Origin: DATKRB01 sp035532415
GTDB taxonomy: Bacteria > Actinomycetota > Acidimicrobiia > Acidimicrobiales > RAAP-2
Direction of reading: 5' to 3'
Assembly (NCBI GenBank): GCA_035532415.1
Contig: DATKRB010000071.1
Location: forward strand, 1-64,000
Length of the DNA: 64,000 nucleotides
Part shown: positions 42,249-50,181 of the stretch, piece by piece
Numbering within the stretch: position 1 is the first letter of the stretch
How the letters are laid out: each line of letters opens with the position of its first letter
The notes under the pieces: generated by a model
Seen by the model: the letters and a program-made list of their open reading frames with translations, nothing else
What the model was told of the DNA's origin: nothing
The model's database searches: none
Position numbers and translations under genes: made by a program

Positions 42249-43787
42249 ATGCCCACACCGGCCGAGCTGGTCCAGCTGCACACCGACCTCGACCAGGAGG
42301 AGCTCGGCCACATACAGCGCCTGCTCGGGTCGTGGAGCATGTTGGCCGACCTCGCGTTTTCGGACCTGCTCCTGGTGGTGCCGGTGTCGCCCTCCCATCG
42401 CCGCTCGGGAGAGGGGCTCGAGATGGTGGTGGTCGGCCAGGTGCGACCGAACAACCGCCCGACACTGGTGGGGCAGGATCTCGTGGGCGAGACCGTGGGC
42501 GAGGGGGAGTGGGGGCTCACCGGCGCGGCCCTGCGGCACGGTCGGATCGAGCACGGCGGGTTCCTGCATTCGGTGCTCGGCGAGACCATCCCGGTGGAGA
42601 ACGTGCCCGTCCGGTTCGGCGGGAAGGTGGTGGCGGTGCTGCTCCGGATGTCCTCGGTGCCGCTCCGTGGTGCGACGAGCATGTTCGAGCAGACGTACCT
42701 CCACGTGTACGAGCGCTTGGCGGCAATGGTGGCCGAGTCGGCGTTCCCGTTCCCCGGCGAGGACGTCGGCACGGAGGAGGCCCCGAGGGTGGTGGACGGC
42801 GTGGTGGTGGTGGATGCCGAGGGGAGGGTGGAGTTCGCCTCTCCCAACGCGATCAACGCCTTCCACCGGATGGGCGTCTACGCGCCGCCCGAGCACCGCC
42901 GTCTCACCGAGCTCGGCGTGGAGGAGTCGGCCGTCGAATGGGCCCTGGCCACCGGCCGGCCGGTGGTGGAGGAGGTGGAGCGGCGCCCCGACGTCATCGT
43001 GCTCGTCCACTGCATCCCGTTGCTCTCCCATGGGCTGGTGACCGGCGCCATGATCCTTCTGCGCGACGTCACCGACGTCCGGCGGCTCGACCGGCTCCTC
43101 TTGTCCAAGGACGCGGCGATCCGCGAGGTCCACCACCGGGTGAAGAACAACCTGCAGACCATTTCGTCGCTGCTCAGCCTGCAGGCGCGCCGGGTGGACG
43201 TGGGCGCCGGGCGTGAGGCGCTACGCGAGGCCGAGCGCCGGGTCCGCTCGATCGCCCTGGTGCACGAGATCCTCTCCCGCGATCCGGGCGACCAGGTCCC
43301 CTTCGCGGAGATCGTGGCGTCGCTGGTGCAGATGGCCGCCGACTCGATCGTGTCGTCGCAGAAGGTGGAGATCACGGTCTCGGGTGACCCCGGCGACGTG
43401 AGTGCCGCGGTGGCGACCCCCCTGGCGGTCACGGTGGCCGAGCTCCTGCAGAACGCGGTGGAGCACGCCTTCGTCCCGCCCGGCCCGACGGGCGGTGACG
43501 GTACGGGCGGTGACGGTACGGGCGGGGGTGCGGGAGGGACGACCGGTCACGTGGTGGTGACCTTGGCCAATCAGGGGGACGAGCTGCGGGTGGAGGTCCG
43601 GGACGACGGCTGCGGCCTGCCGCCGGGGTTCGACATCGAGCGGACGACGAGCCTCGGGCTCTCGATCGTGCGCGACCTCGTGGTCAGCCAGCTCGAGGGA
43701 TCGATCGTGATGGAAGGGGTGCCGGCGAGCGAGGGCCGCGGCACCCGGGCGGTCATCAGGGTGCCGACGCGCCGGCTCCGGAGCTGA
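42249..43787 (+). CDS. pdtaS: PdtaS-type sensor histidine kinase
   Basis: 512 residues. The N-terminal GAF-like domain (about 1-150) and PAS domain (about 165-280) precede a HisKA_2 H box, IREVHHRVKNNLQTISSLLS, with phospho-accepting His at 295/296. The HATPase_c domain has N box ELLQNAVEHAF and G box VRDDGCGLPPGF. PdtaS is a cytoplasmic kinase that phosphorylates the RNA-binding ANTAR regulator PdtaR; no pdtaR is in this window. GGAGGG precedes the ATG. A low-complexity insert (GGDGTGGDGTGGGAGG) interrupts the ATP lid. The convergent neighbour is whiB, as in the Rv3220c-Rv3219 pair of M. tuberculosis. Confidence 0.93.
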   Translation: MPTPAELVQLHTDLDQEELGHIQRLLGSWSMLADLAFSDLLLVVPVSPSHRRSGEGLEMVVVGQVRPNNRPTLVGQDLVGETVGEGEWGLTGAALRHGRIEHGGFLHSVLGETIPVENVPVRFGGKVVAVLLRMSSVPLRGATSMFEQTYLHVYERLAAMVAESAFPFPGEDVGTEEAPRVVDGVVVVDAEGRVEFASPNAINAFHRMGVYAPPEHRRLTELGVEESAVEWALATGRPVVEEVERRPDVIVLVHCIPLLSHGLVTGAMILLRDVTDVRRLDRLLLSKDAAIREVHHRVKNNLQTISSLLSLQARRVDVGAGREALREAERRVRSIALVHEILSRDPGDQVPFAEIVASLVQMAADSIVSSQKVEITVSGDPGDVSAAVATPLAVTVAELLQNAVEHAFVPPGPTGGDGTGGDGTGGGAGGTTGHVVVTLANQGDELRVEVRDDGCGLPPGFDIERTTSLGLSIVRDLVVSQLEGSIVMEGVPASEGRGTRAVIRVPTRRLRS

Positions 43788-43846
43788 GCTCGGGAGCCCT
43801 GGGTGCCGAAGTTCGCAACGGGCGACCTCGCGGTGTCCCGGCGGGC

Positions 43847-44143
43847 TCAGCTGGCCCGGTTGCTCCTTCTGGCGGCCAACCACGCCTTGCGGAGCTTGCG
43901 CCGCTCCTCCTCGGACGTCCCGCCCCAGACGCCGGACTCCTGGTTGGTGGCGAGGGCGAAGTCGAGACACGGATCCTGGGCTTCGCAGGCCCGGCAGACC
44001 CGCTTGGCCGTCTCGATCTGGTCGACTGCCGGTCCCGTGGTGCCGACGGGAAAGAACAGGTCCGGCTCGGTATTTCGACAGGCGGCTTCTCGTCGCCAGT
44101 CGCCGGAGTCCCAGTCGACTGTACGGTTCCACATGAGCGCCAT
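43847..44143 (-). CDS. WhiB family redox/NO-sensing transcriptional regulator (WhiB1-like)
   Basis: 98 residues. Four Cys at 22, 50, 53 and 59 (AACR...CRACEAQDPC) ligate a [4Fe-4S] cluster, and GVWGGTSEEERR is the conserved turn before a basic C terminus. WhiB proteins bind the sigma factor SigA and DNA and lose the cluster on NO or O2 exposure. The ATG at 44143 has a strong GGAGG site. The convergent position against pdtaS matches mycobacterial whiB1. The upstream gap carries a perfect CRP-type box. Confidence 0.95.
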   Translation of the reverse strand: MALMWNRTVDWDSGDWRREAACRNTEPDLFFPVGTTGPAVDQIETAKRVCRACEAQDPCLDFALATNQESGVWGGTSEEERRKLRKAWLAARRSNRAS

Positions 44144-44166
44144 GGAGGTCCTCCACCCACGAGGTT

Positions 44167-44182
44167 TGTGAACGTTTTCACA
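44167..44182. promoter_or_regulatory. Perfect CRP-type box (TGTGA-N6-TCACA)
   Basis: TGTGA at 44167-44171, six bases, TCACA at 44178-44182, matching the CRP/FNR-family consensus fully on both arms. It lies 24 bp before the whiB ATG and 67 bp before the divergent glycerophosphodiesterase ATG. M. tuberculosis whiB1 is controlled by the CRP homologue Rv3676, which supports whiB as target. A minus-strand TAATCT (44237-44232) is a possible whiB -10; if used, the box lies downstream of the transcription start and would repress. Confidence 0.65.
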
Positions 44183-44249
44183 TGCTCGGACCCATTTGGT
44201 GCCCGTCGTGAAAACGCCACTTGACCTGAGAAGATTAACGGGAGATTTC

Positions 44250-45062
44250 ATGGCTTGCAAGGGTTTTCTCGGGCGGGAAGGCGCGGGTCGTCCCGCCGGC
44301 CCGGCCCCCGGCGGCGCCCGGGAGGCGATCCGCGACCCTGTCGGCGACCGGGCCACGGGCCGTCGAACCGCGGTGTGGGCGCACCGCGGGCGCGGGGGAG
44401 GACAGCAGGAGAACACGGTCGAGGCGTTCGTCTGGGCCCGACGCCTCGGTGCCGACGGGGTGGAGCTCGACGTGCACCTGAGCGCGGACGGCGAGCTGGT
44501 GGTCCACCACGACGCGGTGGTCCCCGGATCGGGGCCCGTGGCCGAGCTGCGGGCGGTGGACCTGCCGGCGTCCGTGCCGTTGCTCGCCGACGTGTTGTCG
44601 GTGTGCCAGGGCATGGAGGTGGACGTCGAGATCAAGAGCCCCCCGCTGGAGGGGGCTCCCCGCCCGGTGGGGGCGGTCGCCGCTGCGGTGGTCGGAACCG
44701 TCGTCGGGTCCGGGTGGACGGGACGGGTCGTGCTGTCCTCGTTCAGCACGGACGTGCTGGATGCCGCCCTGCTGGCCTCCCGCTCCGCCGGTGCGGAGGT
44801 ACGGCTCGGGTGGCTGGTCCCTCCGGGCGTCGATCCCCACGGTGTGCTCGAGCCCGCCGCCGCTCGCGGCTACCACTGCGTGCACCCCTTCGTCGGCTGG
44901 GTGGACGCCGCCTTGGTGCGTGGGGCCCGGCAGGCGGGCCTGGCGATCAACGTGTGGACGGTGAACGCGCCGGCGGACCTGCGGGCGATGGTCGGGCTCG
45001 GCGTCGACGCGGTGATCACGGACCTCCCGTCCGAGGCGCTGGTCGTCGCCGGGGGACGCTGA
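44250..45062 (+). CDS. Glycerophosphodiester phosphodiesterase
   Basis: 270 residues from the ATG at 44250, with GGGAG just upstream; an upstream in-frame start would give a non-conserved extension. GDPD TIM-barrel motifs are present: WAHRGRGGGQQENTVEAF (catalytic His and metal Glu), GVELDVHLSADGELVVHHD, and VDVEIKSPP. It hydrolyses glycerophosphodiesters from phospholipid turnover to glycerol 3-phosphate. There is no signal peptide, so it is cytoplasmic. Divergent from whiB and may share the CRP box. Confidence 0.9.
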   Translation: MACKGFLGREGAGRPAGPAPGGAREAIRDPVGDRATGRRTAVWAHRGRGGGQQENTVEAFVWARRLGADGVELDVHLSADGELVVHHDAVVPGSGPVAELRAVDLPASVPLLADVLSVCQGMEVDVEIKSPPLEGAPRPVGAVAAAVVGTVVGSGWTGRVVLSSFSTDVLDAALLASRSAGAEVRLGWLVPPGVDPHGVLEPAAARGYHCVHPFVGWVDAALVRGARQAGLAINVWTVNAPADLRAMVGLGVDAVITDLPSEALVVAGGR

Positions 45063-45157
45063 GGCCGGCGCCGCCCGGCCCTTCCCGTCCGGCCCGGGCG
45101 GCCCCCGTCTTCGGCCCAGCTCGTGGCTCCGAATGGCGAGAGACCCTCACCGTCGTC

Positions 45158-45163
45158 AACAAT
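45158..45163 (+). promoter_or_regulatory. Candidate -10 (AACAAT) of etfBA
   Basis: AACAAT is followed by seven nucleotides and the ATG at 45171, with no ribosome site, so a leaderless start is likely. An alternative ATG at 45162 lies inside the hexamer. Confidence 0.4.
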
Positions 45164-45170
45164 GCAGGCC

Positions 45171-45947
45171 ATGAACGTCGTCGTCTGTGTAAAGCAGATT
45201 CCCGACCCCGCGGCGCCCGCGTCGCTCGACCCGGGAACCCACACCCTCAACCGAACCGGCAAGCTCATCCTTGACGATTCCGACTCCTACGGCGTGGAGA
45301 TGGCGCTGCAGCTCGCTTCGGGGGAAGGGGACGCGGTCACGCTCGTGTCGATGGCTCCCAACGGCGAGACCTCGGGACTGCGCACCGCCCTCGCCATGGG
45401 CGCGGCCGGGGCGATCCTGGTGAGCGACGAAGCGCTGGCCGGGTCGGACGCCCTCGGAACGGCGAAGGTACTGGCCGCTGCCATCAAGCGGGCCGGGGCC
45501 GACCTGGTTCTCACCGCCACCGAGTCGACGGACGGCTACACCGGCACCACGCCTGTTCAGGTGGCCGAGCTGCTCGGCTGGCCCTCGGTGACCTTCGCCA
45601 AGAAGGTGTCGGTGGAGACCTCGACCCTGAGGGTCGAGCGCCAGACCGAGGCGGGCTACGACGTGGTGGAGAGCCCGCTCCCGGCCGTGGTGACCGTGAC
45701 CGCCGGCGTCGTCGAGCCCCGCTACCCGTCCTTTAAGGGGATCATGGCGGCCAAGTCGAAGCCGGTGGACGTGCTGACCGTGGCCGATCTCGGGATCGAT
45801 GCCGCACAAGTGGGTGCGGCCGGCGCCCGGCAGGTGATCACCGACGTCGTCGAGGCCGAGGCCAGGGCCGGCGGGGAGATCGTCGTGGACGAAGGTGACG
45901 GCGCCCAGCGCATCGCCACCTTCCTCGAGCAGCTCAAGGTGGTTTGA
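45171..45947 (+). CDS. etfB: Electron transfer flavoprotein beta subunit
   Basis: 258 residues starting MNVVVCVKQIPDPAAP, the normal ETF-beta N terminus. AMP-binding and interface segments are recognisable (ALAMGAAGAILV, LTATESTDGYTGTTPVQVAELLGWP, and the recognition loop near VEPRYPSFKGIMAAKSK). With EtfA it takes electrons from acyl-CoA dehydrogenases to the quinone pool. The stop and the etfA ATG are 1 bp apart. Confidence 0.95.
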   Translation: MNVVVCVKQIPDPAAPASLDPGTHTLNRTGKLILDDSDSYGVEMALQLASGEGDAVTLVSMAPNGETSGLRTALAMGAAGAILVSDEALAGSDALGTAKVLAAAIKRAGADLVLTATESTDGYTGTTPVQVAELLGWPSVTFAKKVSVETSTLRVERQTEAGYDVVESPLPAVVTVTAGVVEPRYPSFKGIMAAKSKPVDVLTVADLGIDAAQVGAAGARQVITDVVEAEARAGGEIVVDEGDGAQRIATFLEQLKVV

Positions 45948-45948
45948 A

Positions 45949-46917
45949 ATGGCGATCGACAAGATCTGGGTCCTGGCCGAGGAGCGGGAGTCCGGACCGA
46001 CCCCGGTCACGCTGGAGCTCCTGACGGAGGCGCGGAGCGTGGCTTCCACGGTGGAGGCGGTGGCGTGGGGCCCGAACACCGCATCGCTGGCCGCCGCGTT
46101 GGGTGAGTACGGCGCCACCAAGGTGTACGACGTCGGAGACCTCGACGGGGCCCTGCCGGGCGTGCCGGTGGCCGGGGCCATCGCCGCCCTGGTGGAGAGC
46201 GGCAACGTGCCCGACGCGCTGCTGGTGCCCGCGACCTATGACGGGCGCGACGTGGCCGGACGCCTGTCGGTCAAGCTGGACCGGCCGGTCCTGACGAACG
46301 TCACCGGGTTGATCGCCGAGGGCGGGCTCGCCTCCCAGCACCCGGTGTTCGGGGGGAGCCACATCGTCACCGCCAGGTTCACGGGCGAAGGGCCTGGGAT
46401 CTTCGTGATCCGGGCCAAGTCGTTCGCGGCCGAGCCCTCGGGTGGCGGGCCGGCCGAAGTGGTCGCGGCCCCGGCCCCCGACGGCGGCAGCACCGCCGGT
46501 GCCCGGATCGTGGCCCGGCACGAGGAGGCCCGGACGGGCCCGAAGCTCGACGAAGCGGCGGTGGTGGTGTCGGGCGGTCGTGGGCTCGGCTCGGCCGAGA
46601 GCTATGCGCTGATCGAGGAGCTGGCGGGCCTGCTGCACGGTGCCGCCGGCGCCAGCCGCGCCATCGTCGACGCCGGGTGGGTCCCGTACTCGCATCAGGT
46701 CGGCCAGACCGGCAAGACGGTCAAGCCGACTGTTTACGTGGCGTGCGGGATCTCGGGCGCGACCCAGCACCTGGTGGGCATGAAGGGCTCCAAGAACATC
46801 GTGGCCATCAACAAGGACCAGGACGCGCCGATCTTCTCGGTGGCCGACCTCGGGATCGTGGGCGACGTCCACAAGGTCCTGCCCGCGCTGATCGAAGAGC
46901 TCAAGGCTCGGGGCTGA
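45949..46917 (+). CDS. etfA: Electron transfer flavoprotein alpha subunit
   Basis: 322 residues from MAIDKIWVLAEERE. The FAD-binding C-terminal domain has VVSGGRGLGSAESYALIEELA, then VGQTGKTVKPTVYVACGISGATQHL and NKDQDAPIFSVADLGIVGD. Partner of EtfB in one transcript. It converges on the TetR gene with a 17-bp gap. Confidence 0.95.
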   Translation: MAIDKIWVLAEERESGPTPVTLELLTEARSVASTVEAVAWGPNTASLAAALGEYGATKVYDVGDLDGALPGVPVAGAIAALVESGNVPDALLVPATYDGRDVAGRLSVKLDRPVLTNVTGLIAEGGLASQHPVFGGSHIVTARFTGEGPGIFVIRAKSFAAEPSGGGPAEVVAAPAPDGGSTAGARIVARHEEARTGPKLDEAAVVVSGGRGLGSAESYALIEELAGLLHGAAGASRAIVDAGWVPYSHQVGQTGKTVKPTVYVACGISGATQHLVGMKGSKNIVAINKDQDAPIFSVADLGIVGDVHKVLPALIEELKARG

Positions 46918-46934
46918 TCCGCCGCCCGGAGGGC

Positions 46935-47552
46935 TCAGGCGCTGATCCCGTTCAGGAGCCTCTGCATGGTGCCGACGGCTTCGTCGTGGGCGCTCGGAGG
47001 GTGGGGGGAGTTGGCGATGTAGAGGGCCGCTTCGTCGACTGCTGCCAGGAGGATGTGGGCGAGGGCGTCGAGGGGCTGCGCGGCGATGGCGCCCTCGGCG
47101 AGGGCCTGGTCGAGGAGGGCTCGTATGGCGCCCAGCCCGTAGCGCTCTTCGAGAGCCCGCCACTGTTGCCATCCGAGCACGGCGGGGCCGTCGACGAGGA
47201 GGACTTGTTGGATCTCTCGGCTGACGGCAGCGGCGTCGAGGAAGCCGACCAACCCGGCTTGTAGCCGGGCGAAGGCACCGGTCGATCCCGACGGGTCGGC
47301 GGCTGTGGCGAGGAGGTCCTCTTCGACGTCCTCGAAGACCGCCTGGAACAGGGTTTGCTTGTCGGCGAAGTGGTGGTAGAGCGCTCCTCTCGTCCCGACC
47401 CCGGCCTCGGCGACGATCTCCTCGGTCCCGGTCGAGAAGTAGCCCTTCTCGACGAAGAGGCGCCGGGCGGCGGCGACGAGCGCCGCTCTCGTGGCTTCCG
47501 AGCGTCGAGCGATCCGCGAAGCTCGCGTGGTGAGGTCTTGACCCTCGGGCAT
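46935..47552 (-). CDS. TetR family regulator of the adjacent epoxide-hydrolase-like genes
   Basis: 205 residues. Helix-turn-helix at about 20-65 (RAALVAAARRLFVEKGYFSTGTEEIVAEAGVGTRGALYHHF core). The C-terminal half is helical (TetR_C-like). The ATG at 47552 is preceded by GATACT and then exactly six nucleotides, so the mRNA is probably leaderless. The gene is divergent from the LEH-like gene across a perfect palindrome, which makes it the likely local repressor. The ligand is unknown. Confidence 0.9.
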   Translation of the reverse strand: MPEGQDLTTRASRIARRSEATRAALVAAARRLFVEKGYFSTGTEEIVAEAGVGTRGALYHHFADKQTLFQAVFEDVEEDLLATAADPSGSTGAFARLQAGLVGFLDAAAVSREIQQVLLVDGPAVLGWQQWRALEERYGLGAIRALLDQALAEGAIAAQPLDALAHILLAAVDEAALYIANSPHPPSAHDEAVGTMQRLLNGISA

Positions 47553-47558
47553 TCCCCC

Positions 47559-47585
47559 AGTATCGTCTACATACAATCTGTATGT
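47559..47585. promoter_or_regulatory. TetR operator and divergent promoters
   Basis: ACATACA-ATC-TGTATGT (47569-47585) is a perfect 7+7 inverted repeat. The plus-strand hexamer TACAAT (47572-47577) lies inside it and the minus-strand GATACT (47564-47559) is 4 bp away. A dimer bound at the palindrome would cover both -10 regions and so repress both the regulator and the LEH-like gene. Confidence 0.6.
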
Positions 47586-47612
47586 CAGATCACTTCGGGG
47601 AGGGAGCGAGGC

Positions 47613-48023
47613 ATGAGCGACGCTGCGAGCATCGTACGAGAGTTCTGTGAATTGATGGTCGAGCGGGACGCGGAGGCACTTCGCCGGTTCGTGGCCGACG
47701 ACGCCGTCTACCAGAACACCGGCATGGACGCCGCGGTCGGTGTCGACGCCGTCATCGAGAACCTGGCCGGCCAGTTCGCGATGTTTCCCGACTCCTACGA
47801 GTACCGGATGCAGAACCTCGCTGCCGACGGGAACGTGGTCATGACGGAGCGGCTGGACATGATCAAAGGGCCGGACGGCTCTCTTCACGGCGTCCCGGTG
47901 ATGGGTACGTTCGTGGTGCGCGGGGGCAAGATCAGTCGCTGGACCGACTACTGGGACACCGCCCTGCCCGCCAAGATGATGAGCGGCGAGGACGTGAGCG
48001 CTCTGGTTCCCCAGAGCTACTGA
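47613..48023 (+). CDS. Limonene-1,2-epoxide-hydrolase-like (SnoaL fold) protein
   Basis: 136 residues of the NTF2/SnoaL fold. The LEH catalytic residues have counterparts: Tyr and Asn in VYQNTGM, Arg and Asp in TERLDMI, and the second Asp in WTDYWD. Such enzymes open epoxides with a water activated by the Asp-Arg-Asp system. Start ATG with AGGGAGCGAGG before it. It is under the TetR palindrome and is followed 28 bp later by the alpha/beta hydrolase, forming a small operon for conversion of an epoxide or related xenobiotic. Confidence 0.85.
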   Translation: MSDAASIVREFCELMVERDAEALRRFVADDAVYQNTGMDAAVGVDAVIENLAGQFAMFPDSYEYRMQNLAADGNVVMTERLDMIKGPDGSLHGVPVMGTFVVRGGKISRWTDYWDTALPAKMMSGEDVSALVPQSY

Positions 48024-48051
48024 CCGGACACACCGGTCGGGGTCGGGGCAG

Positions 48052-48915
48052 ATGAGCACGATCGGTCCGGGCGGAGTCGCGGGTTCGACCCCGCTCGACG
48101 GCGTGACCGTGCGCTACCGGGTCCGAGGTGACGGCCCGCCGGTGGTGTTCGTGCACGGCGTGTACGTCGGGGGGTCGCTGTGGGATCCATTGGTCGATCG
48201 CCTCGACGGGCTGCGATGCATCCTGCCGACGTGGCCTCTCGGCGCCCATCGCGACCCCGCCCCCCATGCCGATCTGTCCGCCCTCGCCACTGCTCGCCGG
48301 ATCCCCGCGTTCCTGGAGGCGCTCGACCTTCGGGATGTGACCCTTGTCGGCAATGACACCGGTGGTGGACTGTGCCTGGCCGCGCTGGGATGCGGTCACC
48401 CCGGCCTGGATCGGGTTGGGCGGTTGGTGCTGACCAACTGCGACAGCTACGAGCACTTCCCTCCGAAGGGGTTCGACCGCATAGCCGGCCTCGCCCGGAT
48501 GTTCCCCCCTGCGGTGGCGCTCCTGCTGCGAGGGTTCGCGACCGGCCCCGGTCAGCGCCTGTTCCTGAAGTCGGTGTGCGTGCACCCGCCCAGCGGTGAG
48601 CAGGCGCGGCGAGTCTTCGAGGCGTTCGCCGACAGCAGGACCGCCCGCGCCGATGCCCTGCGGGTGACCAGGTCCCTCGAACCATCGGTCACCCTCAACG
48701 CCGTCGACGCATTGCGCACGTTCCCCAGACCGGTGCTGTTGGCTTGGGGAGACCAGGACGAGCTCTTCCCTCTGGACCACGCCCGGCGGCTCCTGGGCGA
48801 CTTCCCCGACGCGCGCCTCGAAGTCGTGGCCAACGCCGGCACCTACGTCATGCTCGACCAGCCCGGCGAGCTCGCAGAACTCATCCGATCGTTCGCCCTG
48901 CCGCCCGGATCCTGA
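48052..48915 (+). CDS. Alpha/beta hydrolase, haloalkane dehalogenase/epoxide hydrolase type, catalytic His position changed
   Basis: 287 residues. The oxyanion strand is VVFVHGVYVGGSLW, and the nucleophile elbow is LVGNDTGGGL with Asp102, as in epoxide hydrolases and dehalogenases, in place of the Ser of esterases. The acid is in WGDQDELFP. Where the family has a GH-x2-x2-E-P catalytic His motif, this protein reads NAGTYVMLDQPGEL: Thr264 replaces the His. The remaining fold is intact, so it may have lost the second half-reaction, use another base, or be a binding protein. It probably shares the transcript of the LEH-like gene. Confidence 0.85.
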   Translation: MSTIGPGGVAGSTPLDGVTVRYRVRGDGPPVVFVHGVYVGGSLWDPLVDRLDGLRCILPTWPLGAHRDPAPHADLSALATARRIPAFLEALDLRDVTLVGNDTGGGLCLAALGCGHPGLDRVGRLVLTNCDSYEHFPPKGFDRIAGLARMFPPAVALLLRGFATGPGQRLFLKSVCVHPPSGEQARRVFEAFADSRTARADALRVTRSLEPSVTLNAVDALRTFPRPVLLAWGDQDELFPLDHARRLLGDFPDARLEVVANAGTYVMLDQPGELAELIRSFALPPGS

Positions 48916-48959
48916 TCACACCGAGGGCCGCTCCGGCCGTCGACCCGCGCCGGCGATGC

Positions 48960-49670
48960 TCAGACGAGGGGCCACGGGTAGGGGGGCCATCGTCCCCGGT
49001 CGGAGGGCGGGGGGAGCTCCCCGGCGCGGGCGAGGGTGGCCGCCCGCAACAGCAGGGCCTCCTGTTCCTCGGGTTCCAACAACTCCGCCAGAGGTGCGGG
49101 AAGCCCGTCACGGTTCAAGCGCCGCAGGTCGCCGAGGAGGACGGGATCGATCTGCTCGCCGGCGAAGTCCCAGACGACGGTCCGCAACTTGGGCTCCTCG
49201 TGAAAGCACAGGCCGTTGTCGATGCCCCAGAGGCGGCCTTCGGCCAGCAGGACGTGCCCGCTCTTGCGGTCGGCGTTGTTGGCCACGACGTCAAACGCGG
49301 CGAACATCCTCAGCGTCGGCCACCACGCAGGCTGCTCACGCAGGGTGAAGTAGTGGGCCTCGCCGTCCTCGGCCACGAACCGCTGCACCGAGCCGGGTCC
49401 GTAGGGGCCCTCGGCACGCTCGACGGTCTCGGGCACCAGGTCCCACCCGAGGGTCCGGGCGAGCTCGTAGGCCGCCACCTCGCGCCGGTGCAGGCCGGTG
49501 GGGAAGTCCCACAGCGGACGCTCGCCACGGGCCGGCTTGTAGACGGCCAACAGCTCCCGCCCGTGCAGCGTGCAGGTCACCAGCAGGGTCGCGTTGGAAC
49601 TGCCCGGGATCCGCCCGTGCACGGTCATCTCGCCCGTTCCGAGGACCTCGGCGACTTCGGGCGGGCCCAC
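48960..49670 (-). CDS. SCO1664 family protein (PI3/4-kinase-like fold)
   Basis: 236 residues from a GTG at 49670, 10 nt after the DUF3090 stop. Kinase-like features are visible: LLAVYKPARGERPLWDFP (Lys), HRREVAAYELAR, and NNADRKSGHVLL with IDNGLCFHEE in place of the catalytic loop and DFG. This is an actinobacterial family of unknown substrate (SCO1664). It is the third gene of a coupled trio with DUF3090 and a histidine phosphatase. The C terminus is Pro-rich. Confidence 0.85.
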   Translation of the reverse strand: MGPPEVAEVLGTGEMTVHGRIPGSSNATLLVTCTLHGRELLAVYKPARGERPLWDFPTGLHRREVAAYELARTLGWDLVPETVERAEGPYGPGSVQRFVAEDGEAHYFTLREQPAWWPTLRMFAAFDVVANNADRKSGHVLLAEGRLWGIDNGLCFHEEPKLRTVVWDFAGEQIDPVLLGDLRRLNRDGLPAPLAELLEPEEQEALLLRAATLARAGELPPPSDRGRWPPYPWPLV

Positions 49671-49680
49671 CGTTCCCAGC

Positions 49681-50181
49681 TCAGGCCGCCGGCGGGCGGT
49701 GGCCGTTGGTCCGGGGGCAGTCGTGCCCGGAAGGGTCGAGGGGCAGGCCACACAGCGGGCACGCAGGCCTGCCCGCCTCGACGAGCTGGGTCGCCCGGAT
49801 CGCGAAGGCGGCCGCCTGCTCCTTGGTGATGGCGATCCGGGCGGACCGGCCCTCCTCGTCCTCGGCCACGAGCTCCTCGGCGACCACGAGGAGGCGGTCG
49901 GACTCCTCGTCGTACGAGACGCCGATGGTGCCCACCACCCAGTCGGGTTCACCGTCCTCGTCGAACCGGAGGCCGAGGTCGTCGGGAAGGTGGCCCGGCC
50001 GCCCCAGCTCGCGCACGATCCGGGCGAGGTAGCTGGCCAGAACGGCGACCTGGCTCTTCTCGATCTTGACGGTGAGGACGGCGGCGGCCTGCTGGCACTG
50101 CACGAGGAACGTCCGGCTGCCGACGGGCCCGACGGTGCCCACCGTGAAACGGTCCGGCGCGTCGAGGTCGAGCTCGGTCAC
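49681..50181 (-). CDS. DUF3090 family protein
   Basis: 166 residues from the GTG at 50181, which overlaps the phosphatase stop by 4 nt. The family is actinobacterial and of unknown function (SCO1665-like). Features are FTVGTVGPVGSRTFLVQ, EKSQVAVLASYLARI and a C-terminal CPLCGLPLDPSGHDCPRTNGH with C-x2-C and H-x-C, a likely zinc site. No catalytic motif is evident. The adjacency to SCO1664 and the histidine phosphatase is conserved in actinobacteria, which is known context, and suggests a joint job. Confidence 0.9.
   Translation of the reverse strand: MTELDLDAPDRFTVGTVGPVGSRTFLVQCQQAAAVLTVKIEKSQVAVLASYLARIVRELGRPGHLPDDLGLRFDEDGEPDWVVGTIGVSYDEESDRLLVVAEELVAEDEEGRSARIAITKEQAAAFAIRATQLVEAGRPACPLCGLPLDPSGHDCPRTNGHRPPAA

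Noticed and set aside
44207..44220. A second CRP-like site upstream of whiB (GTGAAAACGCCAC)
   Set aside because: The spacing between GTG and CAC is one base short of the consensus and the outer bases do not match.
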